Source of the DNA: Gyromitra esculenta
Taxonomy: Eukaryota; Ascomycota; Pezizomycetes; Pezizales; Discinaceae
Reading direction: 5' to 3'
Assembly (NCBI GenBank): GCA_038503075.1
Contig: JBCAML010000013.1
Location: forward strand, 496,001 to 560,000
DNA: 64,000 nucleotides
The translations under genes were made by a program, and so were the position numbers. Positions 24,219 to 34,988 of the stretch are shown in pieces (within the stretch, counting starts at the first letter, position 1; each line of letters opens with the position of its first letter). The notes under the pieces were generated by a model that was not told the DNA's origin, made no database searches, and saw only the letters and a program-made list of their open reading frames with translations.

Positions 24219-25125
24219 ATGTCATCAATGCGCAACGCCGTCCAGGTCCGTCTCCCCCCCTCGAGCAAGAAGAACCCATAACGAAAAATACTAACCCGCC
24301 CAACAGCGGCGAAACCACAAAGAGCGCGCCCAACCCCAGGAGCGCCAGAAATGGGGTATCCTCGAGAAGAAGAAGGTGTCTTTTTCCCTCCCCTCCCTTT
24401 CTCCCTCCCTCCCCGCGGGGGGGTCCAGCGCTGACTATAGTTAGGACTACGTCCTCCGAGCGCGCGACTACAACGCCAAAAAGAAAGCCCTCAAATCACT
24501 CCGCTCCAAAGCATCGACCCGCAATCCCGACGAGTTCTACTTCGCAATGACGTCGTCCACGACGCGCGACGGCGGGATCAAGGTCTCTGAGCGCGCCGAC
24601 GTGGGCGCCATGAGCGTCGATGTCGTGAAGCTGCTCAAGACGCAGGACGCTGGGTATGTCAGGACCCAGGCAGCGGTCGAGAGGAGGAATGTTGAGAAAT
24701 TAGAAGGGGAGCTGGGGTTTATGGATTTTGGAAAGGGGGGAGGAGGGGGAGGGGGGAAGCATATGGTTTTTGTGGACAGTGAGAGGGAGGCGAGGGATTT
24801 TAGGGCGGAGGAGTATTTCGACACGCATAAAGATCTGCTGGAGCGACGGTTTAATCGGCCGCGGTTGGAGCAGCTTGCGGATATGGAGGTGGTGGGGAAA
24901 GGGAAGCTGGGTGAGGTGGTGGATGAGAAGAGTAGGAGGTTAGTGAATGCGGAGGAGAAGAAAATGGCGAAGAGAAGGGAGGGTAGGTATAAGGAACTTG
25001 AAGCAAGGATGAAGAGGGCTGCGGAGTTAAAAGTTGCAGAGAGGGAGTTGGAGTTGCAGAGGGCAAGGATGGGGAAGGGAGCTATGGCAGGGAAGAATAA
25101 GTGGGCAAGAGTTAGGAGAAGGTAG
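24219..25125 (+). CDS. UTP11: U3 snoRNA-associated protein 11, SSU processome
   Basis: Three exons, 24219-24245, 24307-24375 and 24445-25125; 258 aa. Exon 1 codes only MSSMRNAVQ; exon 2 gives RRNHKERAQPQERQKWGILE; exon 3 continues DYVLRARDYNAKKKALKSLR. This is the highly conserved Utp11 N-terminus. KASTRNPDEFYFAMTSS and the highly basic, coiled-coil C-terminus also fit, and the length matches the family (about 250 aa). Utp11 belongs to the U3 snoRNP/SSU processome in the nucleolus and is needed for 18S rRNA maturation. A Gly run (GGGGGGG) about two-thirds along is a local oddity. Introns have GTCCGT, GTGTCT donors and CAG/TAG acceptors; the exon phases are all 0. Confidence 0.93.
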
Positions 25126-26694
25126 AGGTACCGCATAAGTCTAGAGGTAGCAGGCGAGCCCAGCTCTGTCCGTTATCTCTGAGTTTATGTTGTAGGATAT
25201 CAAAAGGTGGGAAGAATAAGAGGGACAAAAGCGCTTTGATTTCACTGTTGGGTAGAATTGTATTGATATCTTTAAAGTTCTAGATAGATCTGTGACTTAA
25301 TTCCATGTAAACTGGCAGAGTTGAAGATGCAGAGCATCAATTAGGCAGACAGCATCACAAAGGATCACTCGTCAATAACCTTGGTAAGGCATAATTCCAC
25401 GAGTGACGCCCTCGATTCATGGCATCATACAATGCCAAGTGTATAACTTGCACGCAGATCAAAGCCTAAGATGGGTAACAAAGCTACCGTAAGCAGGTAG
25501 ATACATATATCTACCGCCGTATTTGCTTCTGGTACCAAGCCCCAACCATAATGCAGTGGATTTTATGTTGCCACGTGCACCAGCAAATCAAAAGCCGAGT
25601 GCAGTTGTGTTCCACGCATCACTTGTCTCACTTCGCCATGTCTCTTCGAGTGTACTGCCGGAACCCCCATTGTTCTTTTCACCAACAGTTACCCCCATCT
25701 TCGTGCTGGTACCCTACTAGACTGGACTATCATTGGCTGTAACCTCCCAAAAGGAACGTCATCGAATGCTAGGTACACCATTTAAATTGAATTACATATA
25801 GACGTAGTACTGTCTATCACAGGAGCTCTCAAACATCACCGTTGGACTTATCCACACGTGTCTGAATTATGGCCTGATATCCACGCTGTCTCTTGAATCC
25901 ACTTCGCCAGGAAGCGCAGTATCGATTAGCTGACGATCCCCACCCATCCTTGCCGAGCTTAGGGGTCATATGAGATGTATCCCAAGTTCACTTTCTTCAC
26001 CGAATCGTCCGATGAAGTCTGCATAGCGCCGTTATCGATGAACGCCCTGCATCCACACGGAGTTCTGACCGCTAGTACTGGTGAGACTTTTTTTTTTTGA
26101 ATTCCCCTTAGCAATCCTGACGACTCTGTGACATTGAGAAAAGATAGACTTACATGTACTTCAGCAAAAACCGATATCATTTCTGTGCCCCCCACATCTC
26201 TCGAGTGATCAGGAATGATTGCAACTAATCAGCACTCCAGAAAATTCTACCAACACTCGTACCGATTCACGATCTTAAAACCAGAGATCCCACTGATTGA
26301 TGTGCCTATTCGCCGAGTAGATTTATTAAACAGTATGTCTGTCTACGCCACACCATACACCAAGTGTAGTGATCTGCAGGGTTTAACTAGCCCGAACAGT
26401 CTTGTGTCACAAAAACAAGCAAAGCCCCAATTGATTATGTCACTCGGTACCTATTGGTCTTCCTCCATCGTTCTCAACCCCACGCCATAACATGATCGAA
26501 TTTGGCAAATTATTCAGATATCCACTTATCAAAGCACTCACAAAACTGCATCACCCTCTCCATGAACTATTTCGCAGCCGATCTCTGATCGCTAGCGAAA
26601 GGGCAATTTCTGTGGTAAGGGTAACTCTCCGAGAAACATGGCTAGTGAACTGCAAATAGTAATGAGAGAAACATAAACAGACAGAGCTTCAATT
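25126..26694. other. intergenic, no supported gene
   Basis: Only short frames (under 95 codons) without domains. Composition is balanced and non-repetitive. One TACATGTA palindrome lies at 26151. Some of this may be promoter for the interrupted membrane-protein gene that begins at 26695. Confidence 0.5.
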
Positions 26695-27663
26695 ATGCAT
26701 TCTAGTTTGATGAATTTTCAGAGCCTTGTAAATGGGTTTACGCTCCTCGGCATCATTACAACGACTTGCTATTCCTTGCCAACCGAGGCGGGCGATTCGG
26801 TAGCGGTTCCTACAGACACCCCGGTAGGCCTCGATTCGAGTGGGTCAGATTCGTTCGGAATACTCCAAATAAGTTCTTTATACGGCCCGGGCAACTAGGC
26901 AGTATGGTTCATCACGTTTGTGTGTACGGCGCTTGGGGACTCGAATCTTAATTTCCTGTCTTATGTGATGTACCCTGTATTTGCTGCCACCGATATTCTT
27001 TATCGATACCATCAGATCCATCAACGAAGCGATGGACTAGCACTAGAGGAAGAGTTGGGTGCACTTGCTGCACCCGATATTGTTGTTCGGAGTTCGGAGA
27101 TGCTTCTGATGCTACTTTTCGCAGTGGATCCCTTCCTGTCAACAAACTATCTACAAAAACTGAAGGGCGGCATAGAAAACTGGAGGACTCCTCTACCTGT
27201 AATGACAAAAAAGTGTATGTACTTCGCAGCATCAATGCTTCCTGCCTCGATTACTATGATCATATTCAGCTCGGCGCAAGAAAGTGATCCTCGTGCGGTC
27301 TTTACAAAGCCCACCTTGGCGGAATTTCAAAAGCTTCTTGGAGAGTGGCTTGGGGGCTGCGAGGCACCGTTCTCTGACTGGTTGCTTTCGGGAACTTTGC
27401 CGCTTGTTGTTGTGTTCTTGGCTATCATTAGCCATCTCCTTCCACATAAAGATATGGGCAAGGTCGTCAGCCTTATAGCCATGTCCCTTGCGGGGTGGAT
27501 CAGTTCCTTATACTACTTCCGCGTAATTATCTGGATGGTCATTCCAGATTCCAGATTCAGATCAAGATATACCCCTTATACAAATTATACCCTGTTCGAT
27601 TTTGACCAACCTCCTACTTCTTTTTGGGTTTCTTGGCTCTGTGGCGGGAATTTAAGATATTAA
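26695..27663 (+). pseudogene. membrane-protein gene interrupted by one in-frame TAG
   Basis: A single reading frame runs from ATG 26695 to the stop ending at 27663, broken only by TAG at 26896-26898. Upstream reads a secretory leader-like start (MHSSLMNFQSLVNGFTLLGI) and SSLYGPGN; downstream continues AVWFITFVCTALG and then several hydrophobic segments (LSYVMYPVFAATDIL, SEMLLMLLFAVDPFL, YFAASMLPASITMIIF, LPLVVVFLAIISHLLP, LIAMSLAGWISSLYYF). Total 322 codons with the stop counted as a residue. From the surrounding motif a Trp (TGG) is likely at this position, so the change would be TGG to TAG. It could be a recent nonsense allele, or a UAG corrected by A-to-I mRNA editing as described in fruiting-body tissue of filamentous ascomycetes. 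No good splice pair removes the stop. AATAAA follows at about 27663. Confidence 0.6.
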
Positions 27664-29970
27664 TAAACAAGCTATTCAAGAATGTGTATCAGTTTTCCAT
27701 TAGTCATTTAAAGGGTTATGTAAGAAGAAAACGTGGCGGATATCCTGCATAAAAAAGAATACATGTCGTCAGTTTCCTACATTTCATTAGATCTAAGGAA
27801 TGAGTAAAAAGAAAATACTTCCCTGTTTGACCGATTTGTGGTACTCGAGGCGTCGGAAAAAAAAGCAAACGATATTCATTCATTGACATTAGGCTCAATC
27901 CAAGGGACTAGTGCTAAAACCCACAAACGGTGTATCGAACTTTCTTTATGAAATATTCCCTGCTTCTCTAATTCAATTTCTAGATTAGAAAGTATGTCAT
28001 AAGGCCAAGAATCTCCCCGAAGTTGGTTATCTTCCCGAGTTTAAGCAGAAACTAAAACAGGCGGGACCCAGTCAGTACCCTATACGGAGTCTCTGCTTTC
28101 CAATCACTTAGTTCAACTAGAAACCTCAACTACTATATCACCTCTTATGCAAAATCTTTCAGCGATCAGGCTCTTCCTCATCACTATTCAACAGAATACA
28201 GTCGTTAAAGTGAGACAGCCCGGCTTGGCCGTCGAAAAGTTGACACGCGGGAGCGATGACGATCAGGATAAACGCAAAAGCTGCCAGATCACGGAAGTAG
28301 GCCAGATCAGCAATGCGCTTCTTGTTTCAGGGTCTACTCGAGTACTCATCTGGGATTACTTCGCATCTGAGCCTTGCAATGAACGGCAGCCCTTTTAGAC
28401 AGACAATCATTTCCCGGCCTTGGATGCGATCCGAGATCAAGGGTCTCTCGCCGCACATAGCTAACCCGGTGCGTTAGCGTCAGACTATGACCTAGATAAG
28501 TTTAACAAGTATAACAATCTCATCGGCGTATTTTCAATGACGGTACCAAAAAGGTCGCATTAAAAAGTTTGTGGGTCGTAGGGGTGCGTCGTCAATAAAA
28601 TAAAACTTTGAGCCACGATAGAAGGTTGTTTTCATTGGTATTGGCCCCATCCCCAATTATTATTTTCATGTCGATCAGGCTTGGTCTGAAATGATAGATC
28701 AACAGCTGGCGCATTGAGCCTCTTGTTTAGTTGTATGGAGCCCAGAAAAAACAAGCGCCAGAAAAAAATAATTCGGGTCAACCCGTTGTTTGAAATTGAT
28801 CGGACGATCATAGATGGATTGTAAACACGCTTTTCGTGATGAGCATGAAGTTCTACCCTAAATGCTGAGTTGTAAAAATTCGAGTGACAGGGGAGACATG
28901 AACCTGGTACCTAGGTAACGGCACTACCAAACCGAACTGGCATGCCTGTACCTTTTCATTAAAACCTAGCGAGTGATGTTCCATGAACTTGAAATTTTAA
29001 ACCATGCATTAGTTGGGACCTTCCAGAAGCCTAAGAAGAAATGATCCACATGGCTATGTTTCACCCCCATCTGCAGGAGTTGAAAAGGTCAGTCCCACCC
29101 GAATCGCTACACCAACACATAAAACTGCCCCCATCAATGACTCTTGGCGAATTGACGTTTCACCTCACGTGCAACTCCACGGCGCACGCCCCAGAATCCG
29201 CGGATCGGTTTTAAGGAATCTCAATCATGGGCTTCTCCTTCAGAATCTGCCAATTGAAGCAGAGGGAAGCACTTCAAGCGAATCAGTACTCTCTTCCCCG
29301 CCCTCGAGGTCTGTTCGCTGAACGAAAAACAAAAAAGCGAAACCTTGATTTTTGATTACCGATACGCTGCTCTTGCAGTAGTTGGAGCAGTCGTGGCTCC
29401 CCAGTGGGGCAAAAGCAAAACCGCCTATAAGACCCGCGGCATGGATGTCGAGAAGTGATAAGTATTTCCGTTGCAGACGTGGGCGCTCTAGTAAACTGAA
29501 TACTACGCAATTGTGTTAAGACGAGAAAAACGGGTCACGCACCTATCAAAAGTTATTACGCACTGGGGGGGTGCAATTGGAGGCTGGGCGGTGGGCACCA
29601 AGTTAGCGACAATATTCTAGTGAGGAGAAAGAAAAGTAGGCAGACTCTCACCAGCTCTCGTCCGTATATAAGCTCTCCAGGAACACCCGTTCTCGCAAAT
29701 CTGTTTCGATACATTAGCTATTTTACTGCTGTGCTACTCTGCAAGGATCCCAATTAGAACAAGCTTTTCCCCCCCCCGCACACACGTTCTGGGTTAAAGC
29801 ACCCTGATCTACAACCCAGCCGCAGCCTGTCAGACTGGACTTCTCGTCACCTGGTCTCACAATTTAACCACCAACACCCTTCTTCTTCTGCGCATTACCC
29901 CCCCCCTCCAAAAAAACCCTTTTTATTAGGATCACCAGTTTCGCTTCCTTCTACAACGCAAACACACATT
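27664..29970. other. intergenic, no supported gene
   Basis: AT-rich to 29.0 kb, with only short open frames. A 102-codon plus-strand frame at 29013-29321 has no domain or splice support and I leave it uncalled. The last 310 nt are the promoter and leader of the gene at 29971: a TATATAAG box at 29665-29672, then C/T-rich runs. Confidence 0.5.
29665..29672 (+). promoter_or_regulatory. TATA box candidate of the 29971 gene
   Basis: TATATAAG about 300 nt upstream of the start codon, followed by a long pyrimidine-rich leader. The distance implies a 5' UTR of roughly 270 nt unless a leader intron exists. Confidence 0.45.
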
Positions 29971-30566
29971 ATGACGACTACAACAACCATATTCCTCAGG
30001 AGCGAGTCACCTCGGTCCCCCCTACGCCCTCACTCGCCTATCATGCAGCATACACCACAGTCTCTGGCAGAGGCAGAGGCAGAGGCAGAGGCGGAAGTGG
30101 AGGTGTTTAGGCGACAAGCATACGCAGTCCGCGGCCTCGTCTACCCGGGCCCAAAATCAGTATATAGTCGAGGAAATACTTTGCTTCCAGTACATAAAAG
30201 ACCCTCACTATCAAAGGTATCGTCTATGCCAAGCACGAAGAGGTCAAAGAGCCTGGGTGCGGGGCAGGGAGTGTGTGTTGGCACTGGTATGTTTCCTTCA
30301 CAAAATCTATTTATACGAAACCATAAACTAACAATTTGCTAGTAGCTCCAGCCCCAGTTCCCGCTGAAGACACTCTGTCATCCCAGCAGCCTTCATTTGC
30401 ACGCCTTGTTGAAAATCTGCTCCGCACCCATTCTTCTACTGCCTCTCCATATGGACAGCATTTATCAAATGAAATTTTGAGTGGTAATAACAATGTCTAC
30501 CTTGGTTGCTTCTACCCCATCCCAAGCAGTAGCAGTAGTAGCAGCAGTCTCAGCAGTGAAGATTAG
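29971..30566 (+). CDS. small Ser-rich orphan protein
   Basis: Two exons, 29971-30286 and 30343-30566, joined over a 56-nt intron (GTATGT..TTGCTAG, branch ACTAACA) in a consistent phase; 179 aa. N-terminus MTTTTTIFLRSESPRSPLRP. A run of Ala-Glu dipeptides (LAEAEAEAEAEVEVF) is coded by a GGCAGA hexamer repeat at 30066-30095. A Ser run (SSSSSSSSLSSED) ends the protein. No family is recognised. A clear TATA box, long C/T-rich leader and consensus intron argue that it is expressed. It has no signal peptide or membrane span, so a cytosolic or nuclear disordered protein is likely. Confidence 0.65.
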
Positions 30567-31089
30567 AATTCTTCACGCCCCCCCCTTCTCTTAATTCCAT
30601 TGCTCCTTTTTTTATAACTGTATTTGCTATTTCTGCAATTGTGATTATGCTTTTTCACTACATGCCAGCGCGATGTAATTTTCAAAAGCAGACAGTTCTG
30701 GTTCCAGGGTGCTTTTTCTTTCACTCTCCAAAAAGGTTAAAGTTGGAAAAAAATATGTAAATGGTGTTTCTGTTGAAGACACAGTTTTTTTTTTCTTTTC
30801 TGGCGTTTTTACGGTTATCATTCTGGACTATCGTTTTTAAGTTGGTGTTTTTGCCAGGATTGGGATTGGGATTTTTAAACAGTCGCTTTTGCACATTACT
30901 TACGGTCGTAATTTCTTATCTTTTATATTTCATCCAAAAAGCCACTCGTTAGTATGTTTTTTTTAAGAGTTTTTTATTAGTACGCATTACCATAGTCACC
31001 AATCGTTTATAAGTGCTTTAGATTAATATCGTTTACCCATTCAAAAACGCCAATGCAATGAACTGTACCCCACGCCCCGAAGAATATTT
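30567..31089. other. 3' flanks of two convergent genes
   Basis: T-rich sequence between the stop codons of the plus-strand orphan gene and the minus-strand ARP10 gene. It holds run-on T tracts and TTTTTTA motifs but no gene. Confidence 0.6.
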
Positions 31090-32734
31090 CTAAAACCCAA
31101 ACGGAAACCCACTTCCACCACCCGCAACCGTATTCAAAAATTTCTCCCTATCTACTTCGATATTCCCCTTCCCTTTCATTCCGGCAACTAAACTTGCCCC
31201 AACCCAAGCTCCTAAGCTCTCCAAGCCTTTCACCTTTGGCCCACCAACACCCGGCACTTTTTTCTCCTCTACCGGTCTGTCCTGGCTCCGGCCTTCTTCA
31301 TGCGGCGCATGCCATTCGTAGTGCTCGTCTTCGATTTCACCTTTGCCCTCGTAATTAATTTCAGGGTTGACTCCAACTATCTTTGGCGGTTCGGGGTTGG
31401 GAGCTGAGGGTTCAAGCTTATTTTTGTCTCGACGTTGTCCTCTCTCCCAACCTACGTTCTCCACAATGCCGCGGACCTCATCGATGATCCTTTTCTTAAG
31501 CCCAGGCACCTGGCTAGCGCCACCGACGACGATAATACGCTGCATACACGCTGCGCGAACATCAATCGGGCAATCTTTCAGCGCTTCATACACTAGTCGG
31601 GGTATCGGGTAATCGTCATCATCTGGGTAGTCTAGGCTATTCGAAGGAATTGTGGACTGCGCGAAGAATGTTTTTTCTGCTGGTTCAGAAAAACGGCTGA
31701 ATGGCAGCCTTAGTTTTGTTGGTGGATTGGATGTAGATAGTGGGACTTCGATGATAGTGTCGCTGATCGCTGATATAACTTCTCCAAATGCTTTGCACCA
31801 TCCTACTCTGCTCAATATTTCCTCCACCTCTCTTTCCCCTACCCTCCCCTTTACTCCGTTCTTTTTCAGCTCTACCTCCAAGAATTCCTGCCAGGTTCCT
31901 CTGAGGACTTTCCCGCCGCGCCTACTTCTGCCGCGGGCACCGCCTCGACCAACGACACGCAGCTCGTAGACGACGTTTATGACAGCTTCTTCCCAGCCAA
32001 GGTCAAGCACGAGTGCACTACGGGTGCCCGCGGCCATAGTTGACATGATGGGAGATTCAAGCAGCATGATGCCAGGCATTTGGAAGTGGACAAAAAATGA
32101 TTTAGTGAGAGAAGTGAGAAGAGCGGTGGGGAAGCAAGTAGGTATTACGACGATGACGCGTTTGAGTTTTGAATCAAGGAGGAGGTATCTGTAGCTCCAG
32201 TTTGATCAATTTCAATTCATTCAAGATGGCCTAGGGGTGGGGAAAATAATGTGTATAAATTGGGTGGGTTTTCCAGGAGACAAACTTGTTATAAGCCATC
32301 CTAACCCCCCTCTCCACCACATCCTCCACCACCCCCATCTCGACATTCCTTAAATCGCCTCTCCACAGCTCTCCTCTCCCCTTTCCTTCTCTTCCATCTC
32401 CTTCCCCAGCCCAAATATATCCTTCACGGCTCCAAAACACCTCTTTGGCCCACTCCAGCACGCATCTCGGTGTCCCTTCATTCGCGAAACCCGCCCTCAG
32501 CAATCGTGACCCAATCTCGAATATAAGTGGGTCCTCTGAGTGGTGCAGATATAAGCTGCCCGATGAAGCCCCAGCAGCAGTGGTATTAGCGGGAACATAG
32601 TTTTGTAAAATTGAAGATGCTGAAGAGCGGGGAGGAGCCAGGGATGGCGGGATGGCGGGATTGAGAGAGGATGTGCGTGTGGGGAAGACGGAGCGGTGAG
32701 ATGGAGTGGGAGTGGTGGGGTCGCGAGTAGCCAT
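31090..32734 (-). CDS. ARP10: actin-related protein 10, dynactin pointed-end complex
   Basis: Two exons on the minus strand, 32734-32286 and 32188-31090, over a 97-nt intron (GTTTGT..GCTACAG); 515 aa. The join restores RMAYNKYLLLDSKLKRVIVV, a conserved Arp10 region. Further actin-fold landmarks are IFEIGSRLLRAGFANEGTPR near residue 72, TRSALVLDLGWEEAVINVVYE (phosphate-2-like loop), CMQRIIVVGGASQVPGLKKRI (adenosine-binding region) and ESLGAWVGASLVA near the C-terminus. The N-terminal ~65 residues are Ser/Thr/Pro-rich. Arp10 (Arp11 in animals) caps the Arp1 filament and anchors p62, p25 and p27, so this gene acts in dynein-driven nuclear and endosome movement. The actin nucleotide-pocket motifs are divergent, as is normal in this family. 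Confidence 0.88.
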
Positions 32735-33246
32735 AGCGAGACAGCTTGGCTCCCACTCAATGGCTGGGATTTGTGCGAGTCGTAATTTCGGATAGGTGGA
32801 GCTTGGGACCTGGGATAAAGCTTAACCATGCGTCTGTTGGTCGTTCGTGATGATGTTGTTGGAGGAGGAAGAGGCTCAATATTGCCTGTCCCGCGCTATT
32901 GGTCCGTGCACAGACCCTGCAAACCCAATCCTAACCTCGAAGCGATCAATCAACCTCATATGTTTTCCGGATGGTTTGGCCACCAAATCAGAGTCCTACC
33001 ACAACACGAAACCCCTCAAATAAATCTCTATAAGTGTCGTCTTTCCTTCCTCTTTCTTTCTTTCTATTAGGACCAGCTTCAGGCTTCAGGGTCACTATTG
33101 AGCGCTCGGTGATCACATGGCTGGATCGGTTTACAAGTCTGCTCTGTCACAACTCCCCAACATTACCAAAATTAGCTTATCCGATTTGTTGCTGTGCTCA
33201 GGCAAAATTTAGTGAGGTGTCTTACTAGCTACGTACTATACTCGCG

Positions 33247-33380
33247 TCAGGCAAGAAGTTTGGAAAAGCAAGGGAAATCCCTGCGGCGAATGGGGAATGT
33301 AGAATTCGTGACTTTGAAGACTTCAAACCAATCAATACCCCCTCAGGGATCTCCCTTGCTATTCCAAACTTCTTGCCTGA
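33247..33380. repeat. 37-bp-arm inverted repeat (hairpin)
   Basis: Left arm 33247-33283 begins TCAGGCAAGAAGTTTGG and ends ATCCCTG; right arm 33344-33380 is its reverse complement with only about two or three mismatches. The 60-nt loop has its own small palindrome (TTTGAAGACTTCAAA near 33314). Outside the arms both sides carry TACGTACT-like sequence, so the symmetry may extend weakly. A transcript through this would form a long hairpin. It could be a MITE-like foldback element or a source of small RNAs. Confidence 0.8.
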
Positions 33381-34286
33381 CCTGAGTACGTATACACACA
33401 TAACACACGGCGCATAGCCATACCAACCCATAGTTTCCTAAAGAGAAATACTAAAGAGAAACTTGTTTGTTCTCTGGAACTACCTTAGTATTTGGTGAAA
33501 TTCGCTCTGGTGCCAGCAGGTAAAACATGCATAGGACATGTTGACTCTCCATAACAACCCCCGACAGCATCATAAACGTAGCGTATTAACAGATTATATG
33601 CATGTCTTACCTACTAGCACTGGAACGAATATCACTAAATACTACATGTACGGTATAGTAAGATGCCTAAAGTTAACAAAGCCCCATCGTAAAACCACAT
33701 CTTTCAGGAGCTAACCCTTAAGAGCTCAACAGTAGGGTATATGTAATAGGGGTAGGGTTATGAAGATGGTACAAGTCTCTGATTATTTGTGTGGTGACTC
33801 TATAGGACGGGAAACTTCTCCGTCCAATTTTCACACCCTTATGTCTAGTAGTTAGTTTCCCTACTACCGATATAGCAAAGAGAAGCGTCGATCGTTCAGG
33901 TGCTGTCTCATATTCAGCTGAGAGGAATAAAGAATCGCGATTCATTTCGCAAACTCCACTAAATAACGAACACTTAGTTAGTGCCACGCAAGGGTTGGTT
34001 GGATCTTGAAATTTTTCGCTAATTGATACCTTAAATTCTCTGCTCGGCACCTCACCGAAGGATCTTTCCTTAGAAAAGGGCCGTATAGGCCCCTAGAAAT
34101 GGAACATGCCTAATCACAAGTTGAAATCGAGCGAGGAACTCCTCTATAGCGTTGAGAGAAAACTGAAGCAGCGAGGTAATTGATAGCAAATTAGGAAAGT
34201 TCTCCTTTTGCTCATTCTTGCCATCCTCGACACCCTGTAATTAAGACAGCGAACACAATTGGGAGTCAGGCCCGGGAAATTTTTAG

Positions 34287-34294
34287 TATATAAA
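34287..34294 (+). promoter_or_regulatory. TATA box of the small secreted protein gene
   Basis: Perfect TATATAAA 116 nt upstream of the ATG at 34410, with no other gene near. This is the clearest core promoter in the window and supports the reality of the short downstream gene. Confidence 0.6.
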
Positions 34295-34409
34295 TGGGAC
34301 CCTGTCCTCAAGATTCTTTGAAAGTCCTTCAGCATACTCATACCATCACCGAGCAAATTCCACAGATATATCATAAAGAGCCATCTTTACTTCTTTCTAC
34401 AGTTACAAA

Positions 34410-34711
34410 ATGCAGTTCACCATCAAAGCCCTTTTTCTTTTGCTCATCAGCTCATTTATCCTCACACTCGCCGTGGCCGCTCCAGCAGGTCAACCCAAGG
34501 ATCTTGAAAAGCGAGAATGTTGCTATCCTATAAACCCTCTAGATCTAGTGGGGGATAAGGCACGCATATCATAGTAATCAATTAGATGGCGATAACTAAT
34601 CCGTAATAGATATGCGCCGACGGTACCGAGCCAATGCCGTTCTGCCTCCGATTTAAGATAGTGTGGAAGACCCCATTACAACTCGACTATTCGCCACAAA
34701 CGGGAACGTGA
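34410..34711 (+). CDS. small secreted cysteine-containing protein
   Basis: Exon 1 34410-34559 codes a strong signal peptide (MQFTIKALFLLLISSFILTL..AVAAPA) and a Kex2-type LEKR site followed by ECCYPINPLDLVGDK. The frame then meets TAG within a dozen bases. A 50-nt intron 34560-34609 beginning GC and ending TAG, with ACTAAT branch, joins GDK to ICADGTEPMPFC; exon 2 is 34610-34711. Total 83 aa. The mature peptide of about 45-50 residues has at least four Cys. The ICADGT..PFC pattern resembles small secreted fungal proteins in general, but I cannot name a family. The GC-AG intron is inferred; without it the gene encodes a truncated 54-residue precursor. The C-terminus may be damaged because it lacks the further cysteines I would expect. 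Confidence 0.6.
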
Positions 34712-34988
34712 TTCTTCCTGCTGCTATTACCTACCATAACCATACGCGTAGAACCTGCACATTTTGGACCAACCAACCATAATTCTAAAAACCACGATTT
34801 TTATATCCAAAAACCTGTCTACATAATTTCCGAGCCATAAATTCACCAAAAGGACACACACACAAAAAGCGGTCACCAAGCATCTGTACATTTCGCGGAG
34901 CATAAGGCGAGAAGAAAAGAAGAGAAAGGAGAAAGAAAAAGCCCGGAAAGACTTGGGATAAAAATACATCGCAAAAGTCTGACCCGCA

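Larger units (their letters stand above)
32735..34409. other. intergenic with a long-arm hairpin
   Basis: ARP10 promoter at the left, then no gene. Contains the inverted repeat at 33247-33380, TACATGTA at 33643, and the promoter of the small secreted protein at the right with TATATAAA at 34287-34294. A 110-codon minus-strand frame (34050-33718) is not supported. Confidence 0.5.

Noticed and set aside
29013..29321. 102-codon plus-strand frame
   Set aside because: No domain, signal peptide or splice model; surroundings look intergenic.
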